A DNA stretch of 64,000 nt from Methylophilus sp. 5 (GTDB lineage: Bacteria; Pseudomonadota; Gammaproteobacteria; Burkholderiales; Methylophilaceae): assembly GCF_000515275.1 (NCBI RefSeq), contig NZ_KI911560.1, positions 992,001 to 1,056,000 on the forward strand, read 5' to 3'. Positions 1 through 8,227 of this stretch are shown in pieces; the stretch's first letter is position 1; each line of letters begins with the position of its first letter. Under the pieces are notes generated by a model, which saw only the letters and a list, made by a program, of their open reading frames with translations, was not told the origin of the DNA and did not search any database. Both the position numbers and the translations under genes were made by a program.

Positions 1-1
1 A

Positions 2-538
2 GATGCTGAGTTGAGTCAAGCCGAACGAAATGACGTTTCAAAACCCGTGCTTGCTAAGTTTGATCAGTGTAGTAAAAGTCAGCTCAAGTTAGCCGGGCAA
101 GCAATCGGAGGTGGTTTGAAAGCCGCTTTCGGGGATAGTACCAACACGATAGACAAATCAGATGTCTTAACCAGTTTGAAAGATATCTCCGCTCGAGTAA
201 AGAAATCTACTGCTGATCGTAAGATTGTACTGCTCGCATCAGACATGCTTGAAAACTCTTCATTATCAAGTTTCTACGCCAAGCAGGCTGTCCGTTTGAT
301 TGATCCTAAAAAGGAGCTTGAAATAGTCACGAAAAATGGCGCGTTTGGTGACTTTGGTGGGGCAGATGTATTTGTCATTGGCGCCGGTTTGCTTTCCGAA
401 GATGTTCAATCTGCGAAGGTATACCGTTCACCTCAAGTCATGGGTTCATTGAAAAATTTTTGGGAAGAGTGGTTTGATCGCTCAAAAGCCAAACTGATGG
501 ACTTCGGGGCTCCAGCCTTATTAAGCCCTGTAAGTTAA
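2..538 (+). CDS. Unrecognised protein, 3' part (cut by window edge)
   Basis: The reading frame is open from the first base, so the true start lies outside the window and only the last 178 codons are seen. The first start-like codon is a TTG at position 11 with no ribosome binding site, so I treat the gene as partial. The visible part has a hydrophobic beta strand followed by an Asp (KIVLLASDML), a layout that recalls von Willebrand A-like or Rossmann folds, and later a short hydrophobic strand, DVFVIGAGLL. I do not recognise the family and assign no function. A terminator follows the stop directly. It lies next to a toxin-antitoxin pair and an IS-like repeat, so an accessory origin is plausible. 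Confidence 0.6.
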   Translation, partial: DAELSQAERNDVSKPVLAKFDQCSKSQLKLAGQAIGGGLKAAFGDSTNTIDKSDVLTSLKDISARVKKSTADRKIVLLASDMLENSSLSSFYAKQAVRLIDPKKELEIVTKNGAFGDFGGADVFVIGAGLLSEDVQSAKVYRSPQVMGSLKNFWEEWFDRSKAKLMDFGAPALLSPVS

Positions 539-545
539 GCTCACT

Positions 546-579
546 AAAAATACCCAATATTGTTTATTGGGTATTTTTC
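546..579 (+). terminator. Rho-independent terminator after the first gene
   Basis: An 11-bp perfect stem (AATACCCAATA at 549-559 with TATTGGGTATT at 565-575) is followed by a T run. It starts eight bases after the stop codon of the gene ending at 538. Confidence 0.8.
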
Positions 580-656
580 TATGCCGCGGAAAACGCCTTC
601 TGCAAACCTTAAGTTGATTGGGCGAAAAGTTACTTGATCAGAGTACATTGATAAAT

Positions 657-680
657 GAGGGTGTCCTGGAGGGTGTCCTG
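657..680. repeat. Tandem 12-mer identical to an IS256 end in this window
   Basis: GAGGGTGTCCTG occurs twice back to back (657-668 and 669-680). The same 12 bases form the outer tip of the left end of the IS256-family element at 20628. After the second copy the match continues loosely (A, then TTT) and then fades. This could be the footprint of a lost IS copy or a damaged IS end. No transposase remnant is seen beside it. Confidence 0.5.
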
Positions 681-754
681 ACTTTAGTACCTAAACTGGG
701 TTATGCTTTTTTACAACCTTGCTTGATAAATAGAGAAACACATCATTGTTTGCC

Positions 755-1453
755 TTACAGTTGCATAAAGTTAACACCGACCTCACGTTCCACATCAACA
801 CCAGCTTCTGTCGTGGTATACGTCAAATGACAAACCATCGCAGGATGACTTAATACTTTGGCATTGAATAACGCATACACCTCTCCGTTTGCTACCCGCG
901 CAGAAGCAGTGACTAATCCTGGATGACCCTCTCTATACAATTTGCTCCCAATTTGATGGGTCAGCGTATAGTCTGATGCATGTGTAATGGCTGGGTGATT
1001 TGCGATCATGGGCCGCAAATCTATTAATAATCCATCGCACTGCACCTGATAGACTTTACGTTCCATCACAATCCCTGCCTGCGTATATCCGGCATCATCT
1101 AGCAAGCGGTTCTTCCAGTGATGCACCGTTTCGTAAACGCTGGTTTCTATCGTATCCGCACCGTACCAAACACCGAAGCCACCATCAGAATAACGGCTGA
1201 CCGAGGTATGCTTAAATGGGTAAGCAATGGCATTCTCCCACTCCGCCTGCTCAAAAGGGCGGTCAATCACCGGCTGTGTAGACTGGTACAGGCCAGGTTT
1301 AGTGTGCATTTCTAAGGCTTGTGCTGAACGCCATGCCTCGGGGTCATCACTCAGATCATCAAATAAATCTTGTGAGACCCGTAACGACACGATATTTCTG
1401 ATCAGGGGCTGATGTATATCAGCCAATGTGAGTGCACTAAACAGATCTTGCAT
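755..1453 (-). CDS. RES-domain toxin of a RES/Xre toxin-antitoxin pair
   Basis: A 232-residue protein of the RES family. Characterised members are toxins of type II modules that deplete NAD+. The conserved blocks are present: an Arg and Tyr in VSRYSDGGFGVWYGADT, a Glu in the following helix (ETSVYET), and a late block HPGLVTASAR then VYALFNAKVLS that supplies the conserved Ser. The start codon overlaps the stop of the upstream antitoxin gene by one base (TAATG), so translation is coupled. The length is normal and the gene looks intact. The family is clear; NAD+ depletion is inferred from it. Confidence 0.88.
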   Translation of the reverse strand: MQDLFSALTLADIHQPLIRNIVSLRVSQDLFDDLSDDPEAWRSAQALEMHTKPGLYQSTQPVIDRPFEQAEWENAIAYPFKHTSVSRYSDGGFGVWYGADTIETSVYETVHHWKNRLLDDAGYTQAGIVMERKVYQVQCDGLLIDLRPMIANHPAITHASDYTLTHQIGSKLYREGHPGLVTASARVANGEVYALFNAKVLSHPAMVCHLTYTTTEAGVDVEREVGVNFMQL

Positions 1454-1854
1454 TACTGCCCACGCGCCCGGTCAAGATAGCTGCGCACGTAAAGCAAGCC
1501 AGGAAAACCCAACTCAACGATGGTTTCAATCGGCGTTTGCCCATGAAAAGCCTTATTTCTGGTTTTCATCCAGCCATAAGCGAGTTCAGGATTTTGTGGA
1601 AAAAGTAAGCGTAACGCCTTGTGTATGGCCAACAAATTACCGGCCCTATCTAACATGTCGCGGCTGGCCGAGATTGCCTCGCCTTTTTTATAGCGTGTCA
1701 GCGCTGCACGGTTTTCAAGCGACAAACCCAAGGCAGCCAACTTTTCCTCACTGTTCAATTGCCACAAATCGAACAGGGTTAACAACATGGGCGTAATCTT
1801 GCTGCGGTCAACCTCAAGCGCTTGCTGGGGTATGGTAGCGCGCAAAGCAGTCAT
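1453..1854 (-). CDS. Xre/MbcA/ParS-like antitoxin (DUF2384 type)
   Basis: A 133-residue antitoxin partner of the RES toxin. The N-terminal part is a helical Xre-like DNA-binding region (roughly residues 20-75). The C-terminal part carries the DUF2384 signature, with WMKTRNKAFHGQTPIE and a terminal helix YVRSYLDRARGQ that in this family plugs the toxin active site. I place the start at the ATG at 1854 because GGAGG lies six bases upstream; a longer frame from a TTG at 1866 would contain that site. It overlaps the toxin start by one base. Such antitoxins usually repress their own operon. Confidence 0.85.
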   Translation of the reverse strand: MTALRATIPQQALEVDRSKITPMLLTLFDLWQLNSEEKLAALGLSLENRAALTRYKKGEAISASRDMLDRAGNLLAIHKALRLLFPQNPELAYGWMKTRNKAFHGQTPIETIVELGFPGLLYVRSYLDRARGQ

Positions 1855-1889
1855 ATTCACCTCCAAAAAAATATCAATTCACACAAATT

Positions 1890-1907
1890 ATGTTATAAAT
1901 ATTACAT
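1890..1907. promoter_or_regulatory. Imperfect palindrome upstream of the TA operon
   Basis: ATGTTATAAATATTACAT is an 18-base imperfect palindrome (14 of 18 positions symmetric) about 36 bp upstream of the antitoxin start, inside AT-rich promoter-like sequence. It is a candidate operator for antitoxin autoregulation; this is position-based inference only. Confidence 0.4.
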
Positions 1908-1941
1908 AAAAATTCATTTCACGCAAGTTTGATGATCACAA

Positions 1942-1971
1942 GAAAAAACGGCCACCTGCTGGTGGCCGCTT
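1942..1971 (-). terminator. Terminator of ahpF
   Basis: A perfect 8-bp GC-rich stem (CGGCCACC, loop TGCT, GGTGGCCG) is followed on the minus strand by a T run. It lies about 20 bp after the ahpF stop. Confidence 0.85.
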
Positions 1972-1988
1972 GTTTAATGACGACAAAA

Positions 1989-3551
1989 CTACTGACGAAT
2001 CAGGTAATCAAACGCACCAAGCGCTGCATTTGAACCTTCACCCATCGCAATGACAATTTGCTTGTAAGGGATGGTGGTGACATCCCCAGCCGCAAACACG
2101 CCTGGCAATGAGGTGGCATTGTGGTTATTAATCTCAATTTCACCATATTTGCTCAGGTTTAAGCTGCCTTTCAACCAGTCACTGTTAGGCACCAGGCCAA
2201 TCTGGATAAATACACCTTCTAACGCGACATGCTTGCTCTCGCCACTCACGCGGTCAATATAAGTCAGGCCATTGACGCGTGTGCCATCGCCAGTGATTTC
2301 ACTGGTTTGTGCACTGGTTAAAATAGTGACATTTTGCAATGAGCGCAGCTTGCGTTGCAGCACGGCATCCGCTTTTAACTCGGTGTCAAACTGCAACAGC
2401 GTCACATGACCCACCACACCCGCCAGGTCAATCGCGGCTTCTACGCCAGAGTTGCCACCGCCAATCACCGCCACGTGCTTGCCTTTAAATAACGGGCCAT
2501 CGCAGTGTGGGCAGTAAGCCACGCCTTTGTTTTTGTATTGCTCTTCACCAGGCACGTTTAAATTTCTCCAACGCGCGCCAGTGGCCAAAATCACAGATTT
2601 GCTGCGCAAAATCGCACCACTTTCCAGCTTCACTTCAATCAAACCGGCATGCTTGTTGTCTTTTTGTGGCTCGCTCAAACCAACTGCACGTTGCAGAGGC
2701 ATAATATCCACGTCGTAAGACTTAACATGCTCTTCGAGTGCCGCCACCAGTTTTGGGCCTTCGGTTTCTTTGACAGAAATAAAGTTTTCAATCGCCAGCG
2801 TGTCGTTGACCTGACCACCGAAACGATCGGCCACGATGCCGGTACGAATGCCTTTACGCGCCGCATAAATCGCCGCCGATGCACCCGCCGGGCCACCGCC
2901 CACCACCAGCACATCAAACGCCTCTTTGGCATTAAGCTTTTCGGCGTCTTTAGCCACGGCGCCAGTATCGACCTTGGCCAGAATTTCCTCGACCAGCATA
3001 CGGCCAGACGCAAACATTTCACCATTTAAAAAGGTCGCAGGCACCGCCATAATATTGCGCGCATTGACTTCGTCCTGATACAAGCCGCCATCAATCACTG
3101 TCACATTGATGCGTGGGTTAAACACCGTCATCAATGTGGTTGCCTGCACCACGTCCGGGCAGTTATGGCAAGACAAGCTCATATACACTTCAAAGTTCAA
3201 ATCGCTGTCCAGCGCTTTAATCTGGTCGAGCACATCCTGCTCTACTTTTGGTGGATGGCCGCCCGTCCACAACAAAGCCAACACCAGCGAAGTGAATTCA
3301 TGGCCTAATGGAATCGCCGCAAAACGCACACCGTGTGTTTCGCCTTCTTTGGCGATCACGAATGAAGGTTTACGCGCATCGTTGCCAGCTTCATCCAGGC
3401 TCACTTTGTCTGACAAAGCAGCAATTTCTTGCAGCAACTCACGCATATTGCTTGCATTAGCGCTGTCATCGAGGGACGCAATCAGACGGATAGGCTGACG
3501 CAGCATGCCCAGGTAGGTTTGCAGTTGTGTCTTTAAGGTATCGTCTAACAT
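1989..3551 (-). CDS. ahpF: Alkyl hydroperoxide reductase subunit F
   Basis: A 520-residue flavoprotein disulfide reductase that passes electrons from NAD(P)H through FAD to the peroxidase AhpC. The domains are in the expected order: an N-terminal double thioredoxin fold with CHNC at 128-131, an FAD-binding GGGPAG at 218-223, the redox-active CPHC at 347-350, and a second dinucleotide site GGGNSG at 364-369. The length matches E. coli AhpF. It lies downstream of ahpC on the same strand with a 184-bp gap that holds inverted repeats, so it could be co-transcribed at a lower level. An SD-like GGAG sits just before the ATG. Confidence 0.97.
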   Translation of the reverse strand: MLDDTLKTQLQTYLGMLRQPIRLIASLDDSANASNMRELLQEIAALSDKVSLDEAGNDARKPSFVIAKEGETHGVRFAAIPLGHEFTSLVLALLWTGGHPPKVEQDVLDQIKALDSDLNFEVYMSLSCHNCPDVVQATTLMTVFNPRINVTVIDGGLYQDEVNARNIMAVPATFLNGEMFASGRMLVEEILAKVDTGAVAKDAEKLNAKEAFDVLVVGGGPAGASAAIYAARKGIRTGIVADRFGGQVNDTLAIENFISVKETEGPKLVAALEEHVKSYDVDIMPLQRAVGLSEPQKDNKHAGLIEVKLESGAILRSKSVILATGARWRNLNVPGEEQYKNKGVAYCPHCDGPLFKGKHVAVIGGGNSGVEAAIDLAGVVGHVTLLQFDTELKADAVLQRKLRSLQNVTILTSAQTSEITGDGTRVNGLTYIDRVSGESKHVALEGVFIQIGLVPNSDWLKGSLNLSKYGEIEINNHNATSLPGVFAAGDVTTIPYKQIVIAMGEGSNAALGAFDYLIRQ

Positions 3552-3646
3552 TTTTTATTCTCCAAATTCACGCATTGACTAAAGCTTGCGGCAACAGTCC
3601 GCCGTGGCCATCACGGATGGCAATCAAAAAACAGTGGGGGAAGCTC

Positions 3647-3698
3647 GCTCAGGTAAAACCACCTTTAGGTAAAAAACACCTAGTGAGTTTACCTGAGC
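3647..3698 (-). promoter_or_regulatory. Inverted repeat between ahpC and ahpF
   Basis: GCTCAGGTAAA (3647-3657) pairs perfectly with TTTACCTGAGC (3688-3698), and a smaller AGGT/ACCT pair lies in the loop. A second hairpin, CCTGC-GCAA-GCAGG, follows at about 3701-3714. No strong T run follows, so this may be an mRNA stability or attenuation element that sets the AhpC:AhpF ratio rather than a full terminator. That role is inferred. Confidence 0.45.
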
Positions 3699-3735
3699 GC
3701 CCTGCGCAAGCAGGGCTTTGCTCAAAACACTAGAC

Positions 3736-4299
3736 TTAGATCTTACCGACCAAGTCCAATGATGGTGTCAATGTTGCAGCACCGTCGTTCCATTTAGCTG
3801 GGCAAACCTGACCAGGGTGAGCAGCGGTGTATTGTGCTGCCTTCAGCTTACGCAAGGTTTCTTTCACATCGCGGGCAATTTCGTTGCTGTGTACTTCAGC
3901 CGTTTTGATCACGCCTTCTGCGTTAATCACGAATGTACCGCGCAATGCCAAACCTTCTTCTTCAATATGCACGTCAAACGCACGTGTCAATTGGTGAGTT
4001 GGGTCGCCAACCAGTGGGAATTTTGCTTTACCTACCGCTGGTGAAGTCTCGTGCCAAACCTTGTGGGAGAAGTGGGTATCGGTGGTCACGATGTACACTT
4101 CAGCACCAGCCTTCTGGAACTCTGCGTAGTTGTCAGCCGCATCTTCAACTTCTGTTGGGCAGTTGAAAGTGAACGCTGCTGGCATAAAAATCAACACAGA
4201 CCATTTGCCTTTTAAAGACTCTTCAGTCACTTCGATAAATTTACCGTTGTGGAATGCTTGCGCCTTGAATGGTTGTACTTGCGTGTTAATCAATGACAT
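3736..4299 (-). CDS. ahpC: Alkyl hydroperoxide reductase subunit C (peroxiredoxin)
   Basis: A 187-residue typical 2-Cys peroxiredoxin of the Prx1/AhpC group that reduces H2O2 and organic hydroperoxides and is recycled by AhpF. The peroxidatic Cys is C47 in FNCPTE and the resolving Cys is C166 in GQVCPAKW, the same spacing as in E. coli AhpC. The start is fixed by a strong AAGGAGA eight bases upstream. ahpF follows on the same strand. The upstream region has a small perfect inverted repeat (4397-4413), but I could not fit an OxyR-type four-box site with confidence. Confidence 0.97.
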   Translation of the reverse strand: MSLINTQVQPFKAQAFHNGKFIEVTEESLKGKWSVLIFMPAAFTFNCPTEVEDAADNYAEFQKAGAEVYIVTTDTHFSHKVWHETSPAVGKAKFPLVGDPTHQLTRAFDVHIEEEGLALRGTFVINAEGVIKTAEVHSNEIARDVKETLRKLKAAQYTAAHPGQVCPAKWNDGAATLTPSLDLVGKI

Positions 4300-4396
4300 G
4301 TAGTTCTCCTTTATGATGTTTAAAATAGTGCTGCATTAAACAGGGTTTATTAAAAAATTTGCTGCTAATCAACAGCCAATGGATGCATTCTAAGCA

Positions 4397-4413
4397 TACA
4401 TATACAATATGTA
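4397..4413. promoter_or_regulatory. Perfect inverted repeat upstream of ahpC
   Basis: TACATAT-ACA-ATATGTA has 7-bp perfect arms and lies about 100 bp before the ahpC start. Dyads of this size often bind dimeric regulators. No specific regulator can be named from the sequence. Confidence 0.35.
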
Positions 4414-4428
4414 AAATTGATTATTTTA

Positions 4429-4461
4429 ATTTTGTTGATAAATTTAATTTATCAACAAAAT
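4429..4461. repeat. 33-nt AT-rich perfect palindrome after the SoxYZ-like gene
   Basis: The arms ATTTTGTTGATAAATT (4429-4444) and AATTTATCAACAAAAT (4446-4461) are perfectly complementary around a single central base. It begins two bases after the stop of the SoxYZ-like gene. It could work as an RNA hairpin that terminates or protects the transcript, although there is no T run, or as a protein-binding site near the ahpC promoter. The function is unknown. Confidence 0.6.
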
Positions 4462-4463
4462 AT

Positions 4464-5288
4464 TCAGGTCGACACAGTGACCTGGCCATGACCTTCAAAG
4501 CCCAGGTTATCCTGCCAGTTTACCGCAATCACATCACCCACCTTGGCCTCTTTAAGATAAAAGGTAAAGTAAGGGTTACGCGAAATACCGGTGCCGGTTT
4601 GCGCATCGACAATCACTTGCCCATTGAGCACCACCTGCATCAGCTGCATAAAATGCGCAGGCAGTAACTGGCCATCGTCGTTTTTGCTACGTCCCGTGCG
4701 CATCGGGTGCAGAATAATGATTTTGAGCTCGGTAATCTGCTTACCAAGCAGCTCATCGTCCAATAAGCGCGCGCGCATCTTCATGCTGCTCGCAAACGGC
4801 TCTTCACGCTCACTGCCAGCACAGCCATCCTCCAGCACAATCACTTGGCGGCGCTGTTGCTGAAACTGCCCGCTCGCCTGCTGCGCCAGGGCAATCACCT
4901 CACCCGACTGCGCCAGTTTAATGCGCGTCACCAGCTTGGGCAGCACTTGCTTGCCCAACTCAAAACTGGCAATCAACGGCGTCGGGTTAGCATCTGCCAG
5001 CAAACGCAAACTGCTGACACTACCCACTGCCTGCTTACTCGTCAGTTCAACCTGCACCACCGCGCCATTTTCAGCTTTTTGTGGCGCATCAATCTGCAAA
5101 TCAGGTGACACAGGCACAGCCGTGGCTTTCAGTGCCGCCATCACCTGTGTGGTTTGTTTGGCCTCAAATGCCTGCGCAAACCAGGCAGCCGCTTCCACTT
5201 TGCGTGCCAACAACCAAAATGGCATGGCGGCTAACGCCAAGCCAGCTTTTAACCACGCACGTCGTTGCAACGCTGCTGATGTTTGCAT
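4464..5288 (-). CDS. Fused SoxYZ-like carrier (quinoprotein dehydrogenase-associated type)
   Basis: A 274-residue exported protein with a SoxY-like first half and a SoxZ-like second half in one chain. The N-terminus has a twin-arginine-like RRAWLKAG and a hydrophobic stretch, as in Tat-exported SoxY. Between the halves lies EDGCAGS with Cys156. This stands where classical SoxY ends in GGCGG with its carrier cysteine. Fused SoxYZ proteins of this kind are known companions of PQQ-dependent dehydrogenases in methylotrophs; the substrate carried is not established. I use the ATG at 5288: it has AGGGG six bases upstream and lies ten bases after the protease stop. A longer frame from 5327 would overlap the protease gene. 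The partner SoxH-like hydrolase is at 47752. Confidence 0.8.
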   Translation of the reverse strand: MQTSAALQRRAWLKAGLALAAMPFWLLARKVEAAAWFAQAFEAKQTTQVMAALKATAVPVSPDLQIDAPQKAENGAVVQVELTSKQAVGSVSSLRLLADANPTPLIASFELGKQVLPKLVTRIKLAQSGEVIALAQQASGQFQQQRRQVIVLEDGCAGSEREEPFASSMKMRARLLDDELLGKQITELKIIILHPMRTGRSKNDDGQLLPAHFMQLMQVVLNGQVIVDAQTGTGISRNPYFTFYLKEAKVGDVIAVNWQDNLGFEGHGQVTVST

Positions 5289-5298
5289 ATGGCCCCTG

Positions 5299-6867
5299 TC
5301 ATCCGTTTTTATCATCGCCTTGCTCAAGTTTGAGTTGCTGCCTAAGCGTTTTCAGCCGTGCCTCGACTTTCGATTGCAAATAAAAATCGCCATCTTTGGC
5401 TTTGCTGGCAATTTCAAGCTGGTCAATCGCACGTGGCAAATCATATTTGCGCACATAGCTCTCACCCAAAGCCTGGTGCCGCAACATCTGCTTGCCCTGC
5501 CCCTGATACGCCGCTGCCAGCCAGTCATATAGCTTGGGGTCGTCAGGAAAGTTTTCCAGTTGCTTTTGGATAAACGTCACCGCTTGCGGCCATTGATTAG
5601 CGCGTATTAATGACTCAGCCTCACCTTGTGCCAACATTCTATGCTTGGGGTACTGCTGCAAGCCCTGCATAAATTGCGCCTGTGCCTGCGCCACTTGCCC
5701 CAGCTTGGCCAGGGTCACCGCTTTTAAGGTCACCAGATAAGGGTTGGCCATGCCATGTTGCACCAGCCAATCTACCTCAAGCTGCGCATTTTTAGCCTGA
5801 TTCGCACGCAGCCAGGCATAAGCCAAACCATAGTGCTCCGCTTGTTCGTTCTGGTAGCGGCCTTCATTAATATTATTCTGAAACTCCTCGACCATTTGCT
5901 GCGGCGCGCCCTGAAAAGCACGAATTTTTGCCCGCATCATAAAAAAAGTCAGGCCTTCACTTGCCTGCTTGTAAGGCAGGTTTTGCACCCGGTTACCAAT
6001 ATCGGCGATGCGTTCACTGGTGAGCGGGTGCGTACGCAAATAGCTGGGCATGCTGCCACCATCAGAAAAGCGTGTCGCCCGCTGCATGGTGGTAAAAAAA
6101 GCGGGCATGGCGCGCACATCAAACCCGGCGTCCTGCAAAATGGTCAGGCCAACCCGGTCTGCCTCGCGCTCGTGCTCACGGGTGTAATCAAGCTGCTTTT
6201 GAATACCAGCTGCAGACGCGGCCGTCATGGCGCCCATCCCCACTTGCGGGTTAGAACGCGCAATCAATAACGCCAATGCAGTCGCGGCGATATTTTTAAA
6301 CATATCGTACTTTTGTGACGCCAGCATACGCGCCAAATGATGCTGAGTAACGTGGCCGATTTCGTGCCCCAGCACACTGGCCAGCTCCGACTCACTATTG
6401 GCCGCCATAAACAAACCGGTATGCACGCCAATCACGCCGCCAGGCATGGCGAATGCGTTTATGGTTTTATCCTGCACCACAAAAAAATAAAACTTTTGTT
6501 GCCGGTCCGGGCTGCTTTCACCCAAGCGCGAGCCTAACGCCTGCAAGTAATCCGTCACTTCGGCGTCATCGAGCACATCCTCGCTGGTCGCTACCTGCTT
6601 GAGAATCTGGTGCGCAATTTTTTCTTCATCGCGCAATGACAACACCGTTTGTGATGCATCCCCCAGCTCAGGTAATTGGTTAGATGAATCTGACGGCAAA
6701 TGCAGGTCAAGATCATCCGGCTCATAAGGCTTGCCAGAAAACACGCCGGTAGAGTAATTTGCCAGCAACGTCGCGCCCGGCACCAACAACAAGCCGCACA
6801 GCAGCAAGCCGCGCACCCAGCGCCGGCTACTCTGTTGATAAGCATGTGTAATGTGTTTTAAAGCCAT
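5299..6867 (-). CDS. bepA: BepA/YfgC-like periplasmic M48 metalloprotease with TPR tail
   Basis: A 522-residue zinc protease related to BepA, which handles outer-membrane protein assembly and LptD quality control in the periplasm. Signal-like hydrophobic residues occupy about 15-35. The zinc site HEIGH is near residues 168-172 and the third ligand lies in HEREADRVGL. The C-terminal half has repeated helical pairs typical of TPRs. I start at the ATG at 6867 (MALKHITH); the longer frame from 6915 adds 16 residues before the signal sequence. The SoxYZ-like gene follows ten bases downstream, so the two are probably co-transcribed. The family is certain; the exact orthology is likely. Confidence 0.88.
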   Translation of the reverse strand: MALKHITHAYQQSSRRWVRGLLLCGLLLVPGATLLANYSTGVFSGKPYEPDDLDLHLPSDSSNQLPELGDASQTVLSLRDEEKIAHQILKQVATSEDVLDDAEVTDYLQALGSRLGESSPDRQQKFYFFVVQDKTINAFAMPGGVIGVHTGLFMAANSESELASVLGHEIGHVTQHHLARMLASQKYDMFKNIAATALALLIARSNPQVGMGAMTAASAAGIQKQLDYTREHEREADRVGLTILQDAGFDVRAMPAFFTTMQRATRFSDGGSMPSYLRTHPLTSERIADIGNRVQNLPYKQASEGLTFFMMRAKIRAFQGAPQQMVEEFQNNINEGRYQNEQAEHYGLAYAWLRANQAKNAQLEVDWLVQHGMANPYLVTLKAVTLAKLGQVAQAQAQFMQGLQQYPKHRMLAQGEAESLIRANQWPQAVTFIQKQLENFPDDPKLYDWLAAAYQGQGKQMLRHQALGESYVRKYDLPRAIDQLEIASKAKDGDFYLQSKVEARLKTLRQQLKLEQGDDKNG

Positions 6868-6982
6868 GATTCCAGCGTTTGAAATGGTAGGGCACCGATC
6901 AGAAGCCTGTGCCAAGCACCCAAACTTGTTATGATAACGACTTCATCGCATGAGTTCACCCTTTTTCATCCTAGCCAACGCC

Positions 6983-7471
6983 ATGACCAAACAAACCTCA
7001 GGACTCACTCACTTTAATGCCCAAGGCCATGCGCACATGGTCGATATCGGTGACAAAGCGCATAGCAAACGCATTGCCATTGCCGAAGGCCATATTCAGA
7101 TGCAAGCGGCCACTTTACAGACCATTCTGCAAGGCAACGCCAAAAAAGGTGACGTGCTCGGCATCGCCCGCATCGCCGCCATTCAGGCCAGTAAAAAAAC
7201 CAGTGATTTGATTCCACTCTGCCATCCGCTCAGCCTAAGCCGGGTCGATGTCAGTTTTATGGCAGACGAAACGCAGCACAGCATCAGTTGCCGAGTGCAA
7301 TGCGAGACGACAGGCCAGACGGGCGTTGAAATGGAAGCACTCACCGCGGTGCAGGTTGGTTTGCTGACGATTTACGATATGTGCAAGGCAATTGATAGAG
7401 GCATGACGATACAAGGCGTTAGAGTGCTGGAGAAGCATGGTGGGAATAGTGGGGATTGGGTAGCTGACTAA
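6983..7471 (+). CDS. moaC: Cyclic pyranopterin monophosphate synthase MoaC
   Basis: About 162 residues; the second step of molybdenum cofactor synthesis, converting the MoaA product to cPMP. The family blocks are present: AHMVDIGDK near the start, [12 protein letters not shown], and the catalytic [11 protein letters not shown] with Asp and Lys. I choose the ATG at 6983 because homologues begin shortly before the HMVD block. An in-frame ATG at 6950 would add 11 residues, and neither has a clear ribosome binding site. It is divergent from the protease gene and no other moa gene is next to it. Confidence 0.93.
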   Translation: MTKQTSGLTHFNAQGHAHMVDIGDKAHSKRIAIAEGHIQMQAATLQTILQGNAKKGDVLGIARIAAIQASKKTSDLIPLCHPLSLSRVDVSFMADETQHSISCRVQCETTGQTGVEMEALTAVQVGLLTIYDMCKAIDRGMTIQGVRVLEKHGGNSGDWVAD

Positions 7472-7535
7472 ACCACGCAAAGTTGTCTAATACGAAGTGA
7501 TAGCTTTTTAAACAGCGATTGTCTTCTGAGGCATT

Positions 7536-8094
7536 CTTTTTCGCCTTGATGGCGAGTTACTTTTTTTGCTTGCCCCAAAAAAGTAACCAAAGAAGAGGGC
7601 ACCCAGCCATCACGGCCTGCGGCTCCCTTGCGTTGCTCAACAAAATAAGCCGGTCACGAAACTCGCCCTGACAAGCCACACACTTCGTGGCTTGTTGCGG
7701 AGCTCAGACAGTCGCTCCCTCTACTCTTATTTTGTCTCCGCTACTCAGCGTGATGGGATGGGATGGGATTATTCTCATCTAAGTAGCACCACCACAGTTT
7801 GGACGGTTGAAAAACCAGATTTTTTTGTTAAATCCACCGAGCTGTTGCGCTCACGGGTTTTCGGGGTCCCCATCTGCCGCGCCGAGTAGCGCAGGCGAAG
7901 TGGGAGTTTTCGGCCATCGGCTGTTTGAGCTCCGCGGTGGCTTGCGCAGTGTGCAAGCCGCTAGGGCGAGTTTCGATGGACGCCCACTTTGGCGAGCAAC
8001 GCAGGAATCAAGCGGAAGCTGGGGTGCATTTCTTTTGGTTACTTGTTCTTTGTGCAAGCAAAGAAAAGTAACTCGCCGAAAAGGCGAAAAGCAA
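7536..8094. repeat. Two inverted copies of an interspersed repeat (~230 bp each)
   Basis: The left copy (about 7536-7762) and the reverse complement of the right copy (about 7863-8094) share ordered blocks. These are TCGCC-n-GGCGAGTTACTTTT, TTTGCTTGC, AAGTAACCAAA, GCGTTGCTC, GAAACTCGCCCT, GCGGAGCTCA, and GCTACTC near the inner end. Each copy also has its own short hairpins. Blocks such as AAGTAACCAAA and AAGTAACTCGCC are familiar from non-coding repeats in other beta- and gammaproteobacteria. I see no transposase, so these may be non-autonomous elements or a structured RNA family. Edges are approximate. Confidence 0.7.
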
Positions 8095-8207
8095 CATCCC
8101 AAAAAATCTCAACCGCGTGGGCATCAATACCCACCCTAAGACTGAAAAATCGAAAAACAACATCCCAACTAAAGAGCAACCTTTGATTGCAATCTCACCA
8201 GGCCTAG

Positions 8208-8227
8208 ATTCCGGCCTACGCCGGAAT
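8208..8227. repeat. Small palindromic repeat (REP/dRS3-like)
   Basis: ATTCCGGCCTACGCCGGAAT is an 8-bp perfect inverted repeat around CTAC. Units built as ATTCC(C/G)GN-loop-CGGAAT are frequent intergenic repeats in betaproteobacteria. It lies about 50 bp past the thiO stop. Confidence 0.6.

Noticed and set aside
618-830. Open frame of 70 codons after the first terminator
   Set aside because: No ATG start or ribosome site, it spans the repeated IS tip and runs into the RES toxin gene on the other strand.
2649-3029. Open frames on both strands inside ahpF
   Set aside because: ahpF has full domain support in its own frame; these frames have no family resemblance.
7752-7770. GATGG tandem run
   Set aside because: Only three to four units, too short to treat as a functional repeat.
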